Assembly: GCA_029959085.1 (NCBI GenBank)
Contig: JARWIR010000023.1
Span: forward strand, 10,677,860-10,741,859
DNA from: Nemophila menziesii
Taxonomy: Eukaryota; Streptophyta; Magnoliopsida; Boraginales; Hydrophyllaceae
DNA: 64,000 nucleotides
Direction: 5' to 3'
Below are positions 1 through 9,789 of this stretch, piece by piece. The translations under genes were made by a program, and so were the position numbers. Position 1 is the stretch's first letter. Each line of letters begins with the position of its first letter. The notes below the pieces were generated by a model. That model made no database searches, was not told the origin of the DNA, and saw only the letters and a list, made by a program, of their open reading frames with translations.

Positions 1-1820
1 CTTAAGGTGTGATATAAAAACTACACTTAGGGAAGGCTCCTGCAAGTGTATGTGTTATCCCAAGTAATAAAATTATGAGTATTTTATGTCGTTCTCCATA
101 CAGACTATGAAGTTGAGTTGAATAAAATGAAAATGTAAAAAATGATTTGGGGTTTATATTTTGTATAATTTAAATAATACAAAAAGACTAAAATGAAATG
201 AGTAAATACCTCCATTACCCCCTGAAGTATACCCTTTTTGACAGTTTCCCCCCCTCTATATTTTTGCGACTGGATGCCCATTTCGTGACTGGATGCCCCT
301 TAACAAAATAGGTCCCATTTAAATATCACGAAAATGTAAACAGACCACCCATAGTTGATGCCCCGTTCGTGACATTTAACATAGTTATTTTTTATATTCA
401 AATGACCATATGTTAAGGGGCGTCCACTTACTCCATAAAGAAATAGACGTCACTTAATCTCTCCAGAGTTACGAAAATGAATCTTAAGGGGAATCCAGTC
501 ACGAAAATGAAGTTTCAGGGGCATCCAATCATAAAAATGAAATATAAGGGGCATCCAGTCGCAAAAAATTTAGTGGGGGAAAAACTATCAATATGGGTAT
601 ACTTCGGGGGTAGTGGATATATTTACTCAAATAAATTATATAAGTTTTTGCAGCAAAAGCTATTGGATGTTAAGCATTAAGGATTTAACAATAATATTTT
701 TTATGCAAAGTATGAGATGGATGCTTGGGGTTCACTACTATTTATGACTTCAAATAGTTTGTTGTTTAAGGGCGAATACAGTGCATGCATGTTTGTTTGG
801 ATTGAGTATTCCACCTTAATCCCTTCCAGGTAGACATGGGATATTATTCGGCACACATAATCAATTCCGAGTGAGCCTTTATAGCCTTCAAATGGTGAAG
901 AATAATTTCCCTAAATGACTATCTGAATTGTTTAGATCTTTCGATTCTTAAACTAATTTGGGCTTGCTTATCGAATTCCACAACCAGTCCCCTTAGGTTC
1001 ATAGTCAAATTGATAAAAAAAACCCATATAAATGGCAACTATATATTATTTCAACAACTAGAACAAATATAAGAACACCAAGCATAAACCTCAATTCATT
1101 TCAATATATAATTATCCTAGTTCATACAAACAACGATAAATTTATAAAATAGGGATCATTTTCAATCATCTCAAGTTAATTTAAAGTTTATTTCATAATA
1201 GAGAAATAAAATAGAAGTTTTAATATGCTCATAAAGATATAAATCAAATAAAATTATTGAAATTTACACTAAAAACCGAATGCTTGATGGGATGAAATAA
1301 TTTGTGAAAGTGAAATGAGGTTGTTCTTGACTTCCTCCTCTTCTCCCCCTTTCTCCAGGCATTTTTATCTTTTTAAAATATGATGGTAATTAGTTTAATC
1401 TTTAGTTTCAGATAAGTAAAGTGGAAAAATATTATGGGACAAGGTGGGCCAAATATGGCCCGAAATGTTTTTCAACAATTTTGGACAACTCTAGTCATCA
1501 TCATAAAAATAGCATTACTTTTGTCATCTCAACTCCTATTCATTCGAAAAAAATTCTCTCAACATCTAGACTCAATCTACTATCTTTGGTAGCTTAATTA
1601 TAATACTAAAGCTCGACAAATAGTTATGGTAATATTTCAAAGTCAACGGGCAAATATTTTGCTAGAAATTTCACTTGACTAATTGAGAAGACGTTTTGTT
1701 CCTTCATAACTTTACTCGGGTTTCACTTTGACGTTTTTGATGTTTTTGACTTCTTAGCTCCATATCGAGGTCTCATATTACCCAAGTACCTAGGACCTGC
1801 ACATTTAACACACAATTAAC
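1..1820 (-). repeat. Possible decayed LTR of a minus-strand Athila/Tat-type element
   Basis: No gene is visible here. In the equivalent place upstream of block B (48,835-48,852) the minus strand carries a degraded match to the tRNA-Asp type primer-binding site used by Athila/Tat elements. The sequence beginning at base 1 would then be the end of that element's LTR. The minus strand around 1-110 contains wording often met near LTR ends of such elements. The opposite LTR end is not certain; around 1,815 is a guess. A MITE (200-628) interrupts the region. This is inference from one weak landmark, and the stretch could also be ordinary intergenic DNA. Confidence 0.25.
200..628. mobile_element. 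MITE with long terminal inverted repeats
   Basis: The ends are inverted copies of each other over about 90 bp. The left end starts GAGTAAATACCTCCATTACC and the right end, read on the minus strand, starts GAGTAAATATATCCACTACC. Both continue through a C-rich run to the shared block GCGACTGGATGCCC. A 4-bp AAAT on each side could be the target-site duplication. Inside the right half lie three tandem copies of a 30-bp unit (about 474-563), which create a spurious open frame of 67 codons. There is no transposase, so it is non-autonomous. Termini of the same kind occur at 7,700-7,862. Confidence 0.7.
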
Positions 1821-2370
1821 CGAAAAATTTACAAAAATAGAATAATATCCAAAACTGACTAAAACTCAAATATTTAAAAACTAAATAGACTAAAACTCAA
1901 ATAATATCAAATAATTAGAAAAAATCCCCGAATTAAGTTTATAAACACCTAAAAATTATGGATGCGACTCCAACACAAAAGACAAGACACAAGTACTTAT
2001 CAAATAATAATAATATTAAACACCTTGATCAAATCAAAACTAAAAAAAATTAGAAAAAATATTAAATATGTTACTTTGTTATACAACCTGCAGCATGAAT
2101 CGTGACCCATTTACATAATCTAAAAACGGATAAAATCCCAACACAAATCTCGTGACCACTATGGTCATTGTCCTTATTTATGAATTTATCTATCGCTAAA
2201 TATATAGTTTTAGCTTTAGAGACTGAATATGGTCGCTAAATCTGAGTTGCTAGAAGCGGATGCGTAAGGAAATCCAACTACGAGCACTGGGTAAATGGAC
2301 AATCGAACATAGAGATATAAGGGTAAAAAAACAAACCACAAAACCAAATTTGGGCCTTTTATAGAATTTC
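1821..2370. other. AT-rich spacer
   Basis: No coding or repeat signal is recognised. Compared with block B this copy lacks 41 bp near 2,159. The deletion lies between two GACCAC hexamers that are both still present in B at 51,953 and 51,994. Confidence 0.5.
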
Positions 2371-2372
2371 TT

Positions 2373-2654
2373 TTAGTGGCCTTTGTAAATAATATTTTTA
2401 AATTTTTGACCTTTAAAACTAGAGATAAATAGCGTTATCCTTTTTGTAAATTCATCATCTAACAAATTAAACAGGAGAAAAATAACGTCATCCTTTTTCA
2501 AAATAATATAAAAAACAATACCGATCTCCCTATCCATAATACTCCAATAGACATAATCACGTGAATATATTGCACCGTTATTGAAAAAAGGATTAGTCAT
2601 GGACCAAAAAAATCGATAATTTGTCCATATCTTTCTTTCGATCACATTCTTCAA
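2373..2654 (-). CDS. Unrecognised open frame downstream of the kinase pseudogene
   Basis: An open frame of about 93 codons directly follows the kinase remnant on the same strand. In block B the same frame is open for 146 codons because of a small indel. The predicted protein is rich in hydrophobic and aromatic residues, with an acidic stretch near LLDDEFTKR. I do not recognise a family. It may be a chance frame, a retained C-terminal extension of the kinase pseudogene, or transposon sequence. The length difference between copies argues against constraint. Confidence 0.15.
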   Translation of the reverse strand: MKNVIERKIWTNYRFFWSMTNPFFNNGAIYSRDYVYWSIMDREIGIVFYIILKKDDVIFLLFNLLDDEFTKRITLFISSFKGQKFKNIIYKGH

Positions 2655-2689
2655 AACTTCTCGATTCTCCCCTAGAACGTTGTCATTCG

Positions 2690-3290
2690 AGTTTCAACTC
2701 ATATGCTTATCACCTTCCAACGTTCGAAAGACCTTTATCCACATATAGAATACTTAAATTAATATTAATTGCTTATTTATTCCTATATTCTTCAAATGAG
2801 ATTCTCGGCAATTTCTAACCAGAGACATTCTAATCCTTGAATGAGGGTCTCGTCGAAGACATTAAGAAGCAAAATTTACCATGGTAGAAATATCTTCCTC
2901 AGGGTACAAGTTTCTCAGCTCTGGATCAATAAGTTTTAAAACAACATTTTTTCAGCAATGGTCATGCCTACTCCACATTATATGAATAAATTACAAAGTC
3001 AGTCCTCAAACAAATATAATTATCCTATGACGCACTAACTTTCATGCCCATTCAGTTAGACATTGTTGGCCTTTGGGTTGATTCATATCAACAGCTTTCC
3101 TTCCCGTCACCAATTCAACCAACACAACACCAAACACATACACATCCGCTTTCTTCATAACTTGTCCACTTTGCACGTATTCTAGAACCATGAACCTATA
3201 CAAGCCAAGAATATTTGAATAAATATGATGAAAGATATTAGAAACTTGTGTTATTTCTGACAAACCCATTAGATTTCCTATCATCATCGT
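2690..3290 (-). pseudogene. Receptor-like kinase pseudogene (PERK-like, kinase C-lobe exons)
   Basis: Minus-strand frames reproduce the C-lobe of a plant receptor-like cytoplasmic kinase in three pieces. At 3,042-3,197 there is a subdomain VIII-IX segment containing QSGQ, KADVY, FGVVLVELVTGRKAVD and QCLTEWA; the usual APE motif is VLE. At about 2,880-2,935 there is LIDPELRNLYPEED. At about 2,820-2,880 there is a helix with LRRDPHSR, preceded by an in-frame stop. After a roughly 85-bp interval with GT and AG borders, TLEGDKHMS at about 2,715 matches the next exon start. The ATP-binding N-lobe and catalytic loop are missing. Retained introns point to a DNA-level copy. Closest in wording to the PERK/inactive-kinase group that has VTGRKAVD followed by QCLTEWA. 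It cannot encode a kinase. Confidence 0.75.
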
Positions 3291-3309
3291 CTTTAAAGAT
3301 AATATAGTC

Positions 3310-6300
3310 CCAATCTATGATAGTTTCAAAATCTATCTCAACTAGGGGTGAATTAATTTGGGCCAGACTTTAGAAATACTAGTCAAATATTATAATATAC
3401 TTTGCCTATTAATTTAAGGAAGGACTGATAGGTTTTGTTATTGGTTGTCATAAACAATAATTGGGTAGACTTATAGTGCATATACAAAATTTGAGTCATA
3501 TAAAATCAAAAAATGTATCATCTGGGTAAATGAACTAACTAAAACAAGTTACCTTTTTTGACCCCTAGTCTTATTAAGAAATCATATTCAAGTCAAATTA
3601 TTTTTCAAAAGTTTATTTGTTAGAATATGTTTCTCTTCTTATAAGATCTAGCCCCTTCAAATTATCCTATACATTTAATATTTTTTGGTCCATTTAGGTT
3701 ATAAGTTCCAAATCTTTCAATTAGAACCACCTAAAACACGTTTTTACTACTTTAGGTCACCCTATATTTTCCATCCAAAAATTGACTAAATATACAAACT
3801 AGTTATTTTTTTAAAGGAAAATTTTGGTATTTTAATTTGAAGGTTACGAGTTTCTAATATAATCTAGCAAAAACATTAGGTTTTACTAACACTTTTTATA
3901 ATCATCTCTATCAATATAACTTTCCAAAAACAAAACCTTGTTAATACAATTTCTAAATCTCGATTTTAGAGGTTTAATCCAAATATCAAAGTGATGGTGT
4001 TGTAACACACAAAGGTATAGTCGTTCTATTTTTGTATAATTTTTTTATTTTCGTTTGTAATTTGTAATTCATAATTTTTCAAAACTTTAATTAAAAGTTT
4101 ATAGATAAATAATCTAGCAATTCAATTCTTAGATTTTAATTTAAAAATGTATTTTTTTCTAATTTTGAATTCGTTTTCCTTTTATGTTTGATTAATTCTT
4201 TATATACAATGACTAATTATTTAAAGATGAAGTCTTAATCTGTTCTAATTACTAATTCTTGAGTTTTGATCAATATGATTACAAAAGTTTTATTGAGAAT
4301 TTTTGTAGATTGGCCAATTAGGGTTTATGAGAATTTGAATTAGAGATTTTTTAATTTTTTTTTCTTCATTGGTTGGATAACTATTTATTAATTTTTGCTG
4401 AATAACTAGTGAAATTTAATTCTTAAAATTGTGTTAATACTTTTTTTGTTCTTAATTAAGTTTATTATAAAATAAGATAAATCTACTCTTGAGTTTGTCA
4501 CTGAATTAGATTAATTTTTTATGCAAATTCCAAATCAAAATACTAATATTCCCACTGTAATCATAATGTCTATTATTTTCTAAACACACTACAATGTCCA
4601 TGAAAAAAAACTAATACACCAACAATGAAAATAGAAAAACAATTGAACCACACTATTTATAGTCAATTCTTTAGAATTTAAATAATAAACTTATATGGTT
4701 CTTAGTTTAAAAACTACCTTAAATTTAAATTGATTTGGAGAGCACATAGTCATAAACGTGTTTGAATGGCATGATTTTGTTTTCTAAATATTATAAAAAG
4801 TTTTATTTTTGTAATAGTTACAAATGAGGATGGTTATAGAATTAGGAAACAATATAAGTCAATTGAATTTGATTTGGTTTTACACTGCTTTGAGAAATTC
4901 ATATTCAATTGAAAGTTTGAGATACTAATATAAATTACACAAATGATATGTAATATTGATATTGTTTTTTAAAGATGAATTCAGTAAATGCTAAATCATT
5001 TATATACAGTTAACTGTAATATGTTGGATAGTTTTTCGAAATTATTTGTTGATTTGCAAGATTAATATTTCTAAATAATATTAGAGTATGTAAATAATTT
5101 TTTGCTTTATTAATGTCTACAAAGAAAAAAAATGTTAGTTTTGTAAAATTGTTTGTTAAGTGATTTCCATTGATTGTTTATATTATATATTATTGAACTA
5201 GTTTTCTTTGTTAATTCTCAAGTTGTCATCTATCATATGTAGTCTTCTCATCTTTTCAAGATAAATAGTTCATGAAATGAAAAGTATCAGTAAAACATGC
5301 TCTAGGATTATATATTTATAAAATTTTGAAGAATGTTTTTCAGATTTTTTACTATTTCCTCTTCGTTAACTAAAACTCTTTCAATTAATTGAAATTTAAT
5401 TTTTGTTATTAATTTGAATCAAAATATTTTTTTGTAATTTTATTTATAGAAAAGATCATTGGTTATGATATTTCAATAAAAGAGAACCTTACAAATAAAT
5501 AATGATCAAAACAAGACAACAATAAGGTTTTTTTTATCCTTTTATTTATTTTAGAATATTTCTATTATTGTTGATATAATTGAGATATGAAAGCTAGTCT
5601 ATAGGCATACCCATGAACACATCTAATTAATTAATAAATTTATTTCTTTACATACTATGTTTTTGTTTTATACTTCATATCAAGTCTAAAAATATAATAT
5701 TCTATGAATGAATTAAAATAAATAATAGCAATCTCTGTTTAATAGATTTGGCTAACAAACTAAGAAATTTATTGTGATTTTCTTTTTCGTGATATTATGA
5801 TATGAATATTTAGTTCGCTCATATAGATACACATCTTTGTATGTATAAAGACAAAAAAGCTATATGGGGAACACCGTTGTTATGGATTACTAATGTGAAC
5901 CGAATCTGCGAAAATTCCTTGATGCATAGTACAACCATGTATGGGTAACCTTACTCCTACAAAAAACAGAGTCTACCATTAACTAAGATAGAGCATAAAG
6001 TGTTAGATAAACACATCTTAATACCCCTAATGAAAACATATGCATATCTAAAAAAATTGAATACTTTATACACAAAGGTCAATCTACTGAATCATAATTT
6101 TTTATCAAATCAAGCTATAAGGTGCATCTTTTAGATAAAATTTCTCTTGAGTAGCCCATAACCAACTCTTGTGAAATTAATATGTGATTACCAGTTATTT
6201 TTTAGCCACAAAATTTTATTGATTATATGAAATTATACATTCCTATGTTTAGTCTATTCTTTATGGGAAAACATTAAAATATTAATTTACTATTAAACAT

Positions 6301-6790
6301 TTAGATGGAGTTTGTAAGTCACCAATTCTTTTTTTGATTATAAAAAAATATTTGGATAAGAGGTACAATATAATAACTACAACTAGAAACCAACTGTAAA
6401 AATTTATGGATTGCAACCTTTTAGGATTACATTAGTGAATATGATTTACTCTTTGAATATTTGGCATCGGGCGTGCATTCCAATAATCATTTCATGACCG
6501 CTGGAGTATTTCAAAAGATTAGGTACTATAACATTTCTTGTAAGATAAAGTGAATTTAAAATTTAAATGAACTTCTAGTTTATAAGTTTTAAATTAGGAT
6601 ATTGTGATGAATTTCAAATTTAAACCCCAGGAACCTCTTTGTGACAATTAGAACATGTGTGGTAGGGTTTTAATTCTCAAAGTTCAATCACTTTCTATTC
6701 TTTATTTTATTTCTCTCATTATATATATCACAACATTTTAGATTTAAATCTTCAATCGAAGCAACAAAGAACCATCCTACCAAAAAAGAA
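3310..6790. other. Long AT-rich spacer without recognisable genes
   Basis: About 3.5 kb of very AT-rich sequence with stops in all frames. It is carried nearly unchanged in block B (about 53,150-56,620). One small difference is the loss in B of about 14 bp near A 5,458, between two GAT triplets. I found no RNA gene, transposase or exon here. Confidence 0.5.
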
Positions 6791-6799
6791 TCATCCTAA

Positions 6800-7467
6800 C
6801 ACTACATTGAGGATTTACCTGGAAATGAAATGACCATAATGTACTGTGATCACTGCTTTTGCAATACATGTAATAATCTTTAAATGTAAATCAATTTTAA
6901 CTCTTTCATGTGTAACTTGTAATTTTTTTCAGGTTGGACAGAGCACTTTATTGTCAAGATTCAAGAGGGTCATAGTAAGGGTATCAAATGTATTGCCTAC
7001 AAATGTTATGTTATCTGTGATGAAGATGTGATTCGAGAGCTAGTGAGAAAAACGGATCCTGAAATAGACGAGAAATTCGAAAGGGTTCTTCTTGAATCAT
7101 ACATTGAAGACAATAAAATGGTGAAGTGGTGTCCAAGTGTTCCTCGCTGTGGTAACGCAATTCGAATAGAAAAAGATGAATTTTGCAAAGTTGAATGTTC
7201 ATGCGGTTCACAATTCTGTTTCAGTTGCTTATTAGAAGCACATTCTCCTTGTTCATACTCCATGTGGGACCGTTGGGTGAAAAAATGTCGCGATGAATCT
7301 GAAACCGTTAATTGGATTACTGTTCATACTAAAGCTTGTCCTAAATGTCAAAAACGGAGGGTGTAATTTAGTTAGATGTATCTAAAACTTGTCCTAAATG
7401 TTAGAAACTTGTTGAGAAAAACGGAGGGTGTAATTTAGTAAGATGTATTTGTGGTCAACCTTTTTGG
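6800..7467 (+). pseudogene. Ariadne-type RBR E3 ubiquitin ligase pseudogene (RING1 end, IBR, RING2 start)
   Basis: The frame reads IEDLPGNE then a RING1 zinc-ligand run HCFCNTC. It is interrupted by a 63-bp intron with GT at 6,870 and AG at 6,931-6,932. Splicing restores Cys-Trp and leads straight into EHFIVKIQEG and CDEDVIREL. The following exon keeps a full IBR region, including KWCPSVP, CGNAIR, VECSCG, FCFSCL and HSPC, then WITVHTKACPKC of RING2. Translation stops after QKRRV at 7,366 because of an internal short duplication. A second out-of-frame RING2 copy with VEKNGGCNLVRCICGQPF follows, ending at a GGTGAGT donor-like site. The N-terminal acidic region, the rest of RING2 with its catalytic cysteine, and the Ariadne domain are missing. 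RBR proteins pass ubiquitin through a RING2 cysteine; this copy could not. Confidence 0.85.
7331..7449 (+). repeat. Short imperfect tandem duplication that breaks the Ariadne RING2
   Basis: A 53-bp unit (7,331-7,383) is followed by a 66-bp unit (7,384-7,449). They share the CTTGTCCTAAATGT start and the ACGGAGGGTGTAATTTAGT end. The first unit lacks 13 bp inside, which shifts the frame and produces the stop at 7,366. The same structure is present in block B (57,158-57,276), so it predates the block duplication. A CA-rich microsatellite follows at about 7,483-7,503; its copy number differs between blocks. Confidence 0.8.
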
Positions 7468-7699
7468 TGAGTCAAATTTCACACACAAACACACACACAC
7501 ACTTTTCTTCCATTAATTTCTTGATTAATTTTGAACAGTTAATCTTTGTATCACTTGGCAATGCATCAGAGGTAAATTTATTTTATTATTTATATTTAAT
7601 AATATTAATATTATTATGAATACCTATTTTTTCCTATAAAAAAATTGGTTTAAGTTAATTAAATAATTAATTAAGATTAGGAATAAAAAATAATAAAAA

Positions 7700-7862
7700 T
7701 GCTGACATGGATGTTCCACGTCACACTTAACGGCAGAATTGGACGGATAACGTTAGTAGGGGGAAACGAGTCACGAAAACAAAAATTATGGGGTATCCAA
7801 TCGCATTTTAAACAATGGGCGACAAACTATCAAACGCATGAAAACTAGGGGCAAAAGTGGTA
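7700..7862. mobile_element. MITE remnant of the GAGTAAATACC-ended family
   Basis: The right end reads AGGGGCAAAAGTGGTATTTACTC, which resembles the right terminus of the element at 200-628. The interior shares the phrases of that element about cacgaaaac, ggggtatccaatcgc and a C/G-rich run. A matching left end is not clear, so the element is probably truncated. An open frame that starts inside it (7,838-8,038) is not credible as a gene. Confidence 0.45.
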
Positions 7863-8110
7863 TTTACTCTTTTAGTTTTAAATCATCAATCGAAGTAATA
7901 AAGAATCATAATGACAAAATTTTAATTGGTAATGCTAATATTTCTCTATTAGTAGACAATCTTAAACATACAACACATTATATATTTATAGATTTTATTC
8001 AAATAGTAAATCACGTAGACATATACATAAAGAAATAAATATATTGTGTGTAGACCACTTACTATATTCTTCCAAACTTTGTCATACATAATTCCCTATT
8101 AACGTCATTC

Positions 8111-9020
8111 ATGGATAACCCTGTTCACCATTTCAAAAGTTCTTTCCTTAACCCTTACGCTAAAGAGTTCTACCGTCATCGTATACCATTTCTTCTCACA
8201 TACGTGCCACAACCCTCAACATTCACGTCATTACACCCACCATGTTACATTTATCTTTCTATACATTTATCTTTCTAGGGCCTTGATGTCGATATCTGTT
8301 TCACAAGACACGAGAGAGTCAATTTAGATAAGGGATCTGGAGGTGTTTGGATATGTTCGGTTAGTTCAAGTTGATATATTGTATTCGAGGATAGTGATTA
8401 TTTTTTTATTATTTCAGGCGCACACAAAGTGCTTGAGTGAGATTTAAAATGAACATATGCAAAATAATTTTATATGGAAAAGTATTACCATGAAGTTTGA
8501 TTGTACAATGCTTTGGGTAATTTACTCGTGTCTTCTTCCATTCCACCTCCCACCAACAAGTGGACTCATAATACGTTATTCACATAATTAGTCAAGTTTT
8601 TTGGGATGAGTCAATTCTCCATTCAACATAAAGATCCTAGATGGACATAATTAATGCACAATAATGATATCTAATATGGATTGTTTGGTCTTTGTTGATA
8701 GCTTACACAAAATTTTGACATTTATGTTTAGTAATATTTATGTGAAGTATATTACTATATTATTTTCAAAATTTTAACTAATATTGTTCTCATGTATATT
8801 TGATTTTTTGTTTTGTTTGATAATCTTACTCGATGTGACTTTTTTTATGGATAACTTTGTTCGGGCCTAATAAGAGTAGTAGTGGACACTCTATTAATGA
8901 GCTTGAGGTATGTAGAGTATTATGATACAGTAGATACCACAAGATCCTGACTGAAATCAATGGTTAGGAGGTTCATGGAAGGTGCCTCACGTTCTAATTT
9001 TGAAAGCCTAGTTGGTTTAT
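8111..9020 (+). pseudogene. TERMINAL EAR1-like / Mei2-like RNA-binding protein pseudogene
   Basis: An ATG at 8,111 opens 55 codons beginning MDNPVHHF. They contain LNPYAKEF, which resembles the N-terminal PAM2-type motif of TEL proteins. After a stop at 8,276 a frame at about 8,290-8,465 reads as a decayed RRM1: VSQDTRES, DLEVFGYVRLVQVDIL, a beta-strand region, QAHTKCLSEI and NEHMQ. At 8,895-9,010 RRM2 pieces appear, YVEYYDTVDTTRS and then, after a frameshift, LTEING, EVHGR. Order and spacing fit TEL/Mei2-like genes, whose products bind RNA and act in meristems. The C-terminal Mei2 RRM was not found. Multiple stops and frameshifts show it is dead. The motif similarity is by eye, so family assignment is likely but not certain. 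Confidence 0.55.
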
Positions 9021-9477
9021 GTAATTCTGAGACTCTTAGCTATGGTCGGTTAGTGTCATGAATTCACTGGTAAGACGCGAATGTTAGCAATGTTATTTTT
9101 TTGTTTGAATTTTTTAGCTTTTTTTAAGTTTTGGTCGCGTGTTGCGTGAACCATTCCTTGTATTTTTTTATATGTCTTCTAGACATTTTGGTATTTTTAA
9201 CCCATCATACATTAACGGAAGTCAATTTTTATTTAATAAAAGTACATTGTTATAGACAACAAAAGAATACGGAGAGTGATAGTATTATGAATGGAAAAGT
9301 GTATCATGGGAAAGTGATCAAGTGAACTTTACATAGTACAACACATACTTTTTTAGTACCATACAAAGAACGCTAAAATGTGTGAATAATGAAAGTGTTA
9401 CAAAAAGATAAGGATGGAACTTACAAACCTCTACACTATTATATGTAAATTTATATATATATATCCAAATGAGTTAA

Positions 9478-9650
9478 AACAACTCGTTAGGACCTTGTTT
9501 CTTTATTTGGGAGGTACAAGGTTCGAATTCTATGTTGAACATGGGTAACATAATTCTGACTGGCCATGTGGTATACATGGGAGACATGCATATTCTTTGT
9601 TGGCGTAGTCAAGGTCTACACATGCTGGCCAACAACGGAACAAAAAAAAA
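9478..9650 (+). mobile_element. SINE-like element
   Basis: A polymerase III B-box-like sequence, GGTTCGAATTC (about 9,521-9,531), lies about 40 bp inside a roughly 170-bp unit that ends in a short A-rich tail (9,640-9,651). This is the layout of tRNA-derived plant SINEs. The A box is not clear and no target-site duplication was found. An isolated B-box-like word can occur by chance, so the call is tentative. Confidence 0.35.
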
Positions 9651-9789
9651 GTATAAAAATTATACACACTAATCGTCAAATTTACACATCCTTTGGTTAT
9701 TAATTCAAATATGCACTTGACGTTGCCTCGTGAAAAAACTTGATAGTAAAACCCAATAGGATAAACCATGACTATTGGAAAAGGATTAT

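Noticed and set aside
474..563. Regular 30-bp repeats, CRISPR-like at first sight
   Set aside because: Units are adjacent without spacers and lie in a plant MITE.
477..680. 67-codon open frame with repeated KGHPV/KMK motif
   Set aside because: It is a translation of the 30-bp tandem units inside a MITE; the repeat explains the pattern without a gene.
7006..7263. Minus-strand open frames over the Ariadne exon
   Set aside because: Antisense shadows of a conserved protein-coding exon.
9521..9531. B-box-like GGTTCGAATTC as part of a tRNA gene
   Set aside because: No cloverleaf or A box can be built around it; better explained as a SINE.
9530..9769. 79-codon minus-strand frame with cysteine-rich end
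   Set aside because: Overlaps the SINE-like element, has no recognisable motif and occurs only once.
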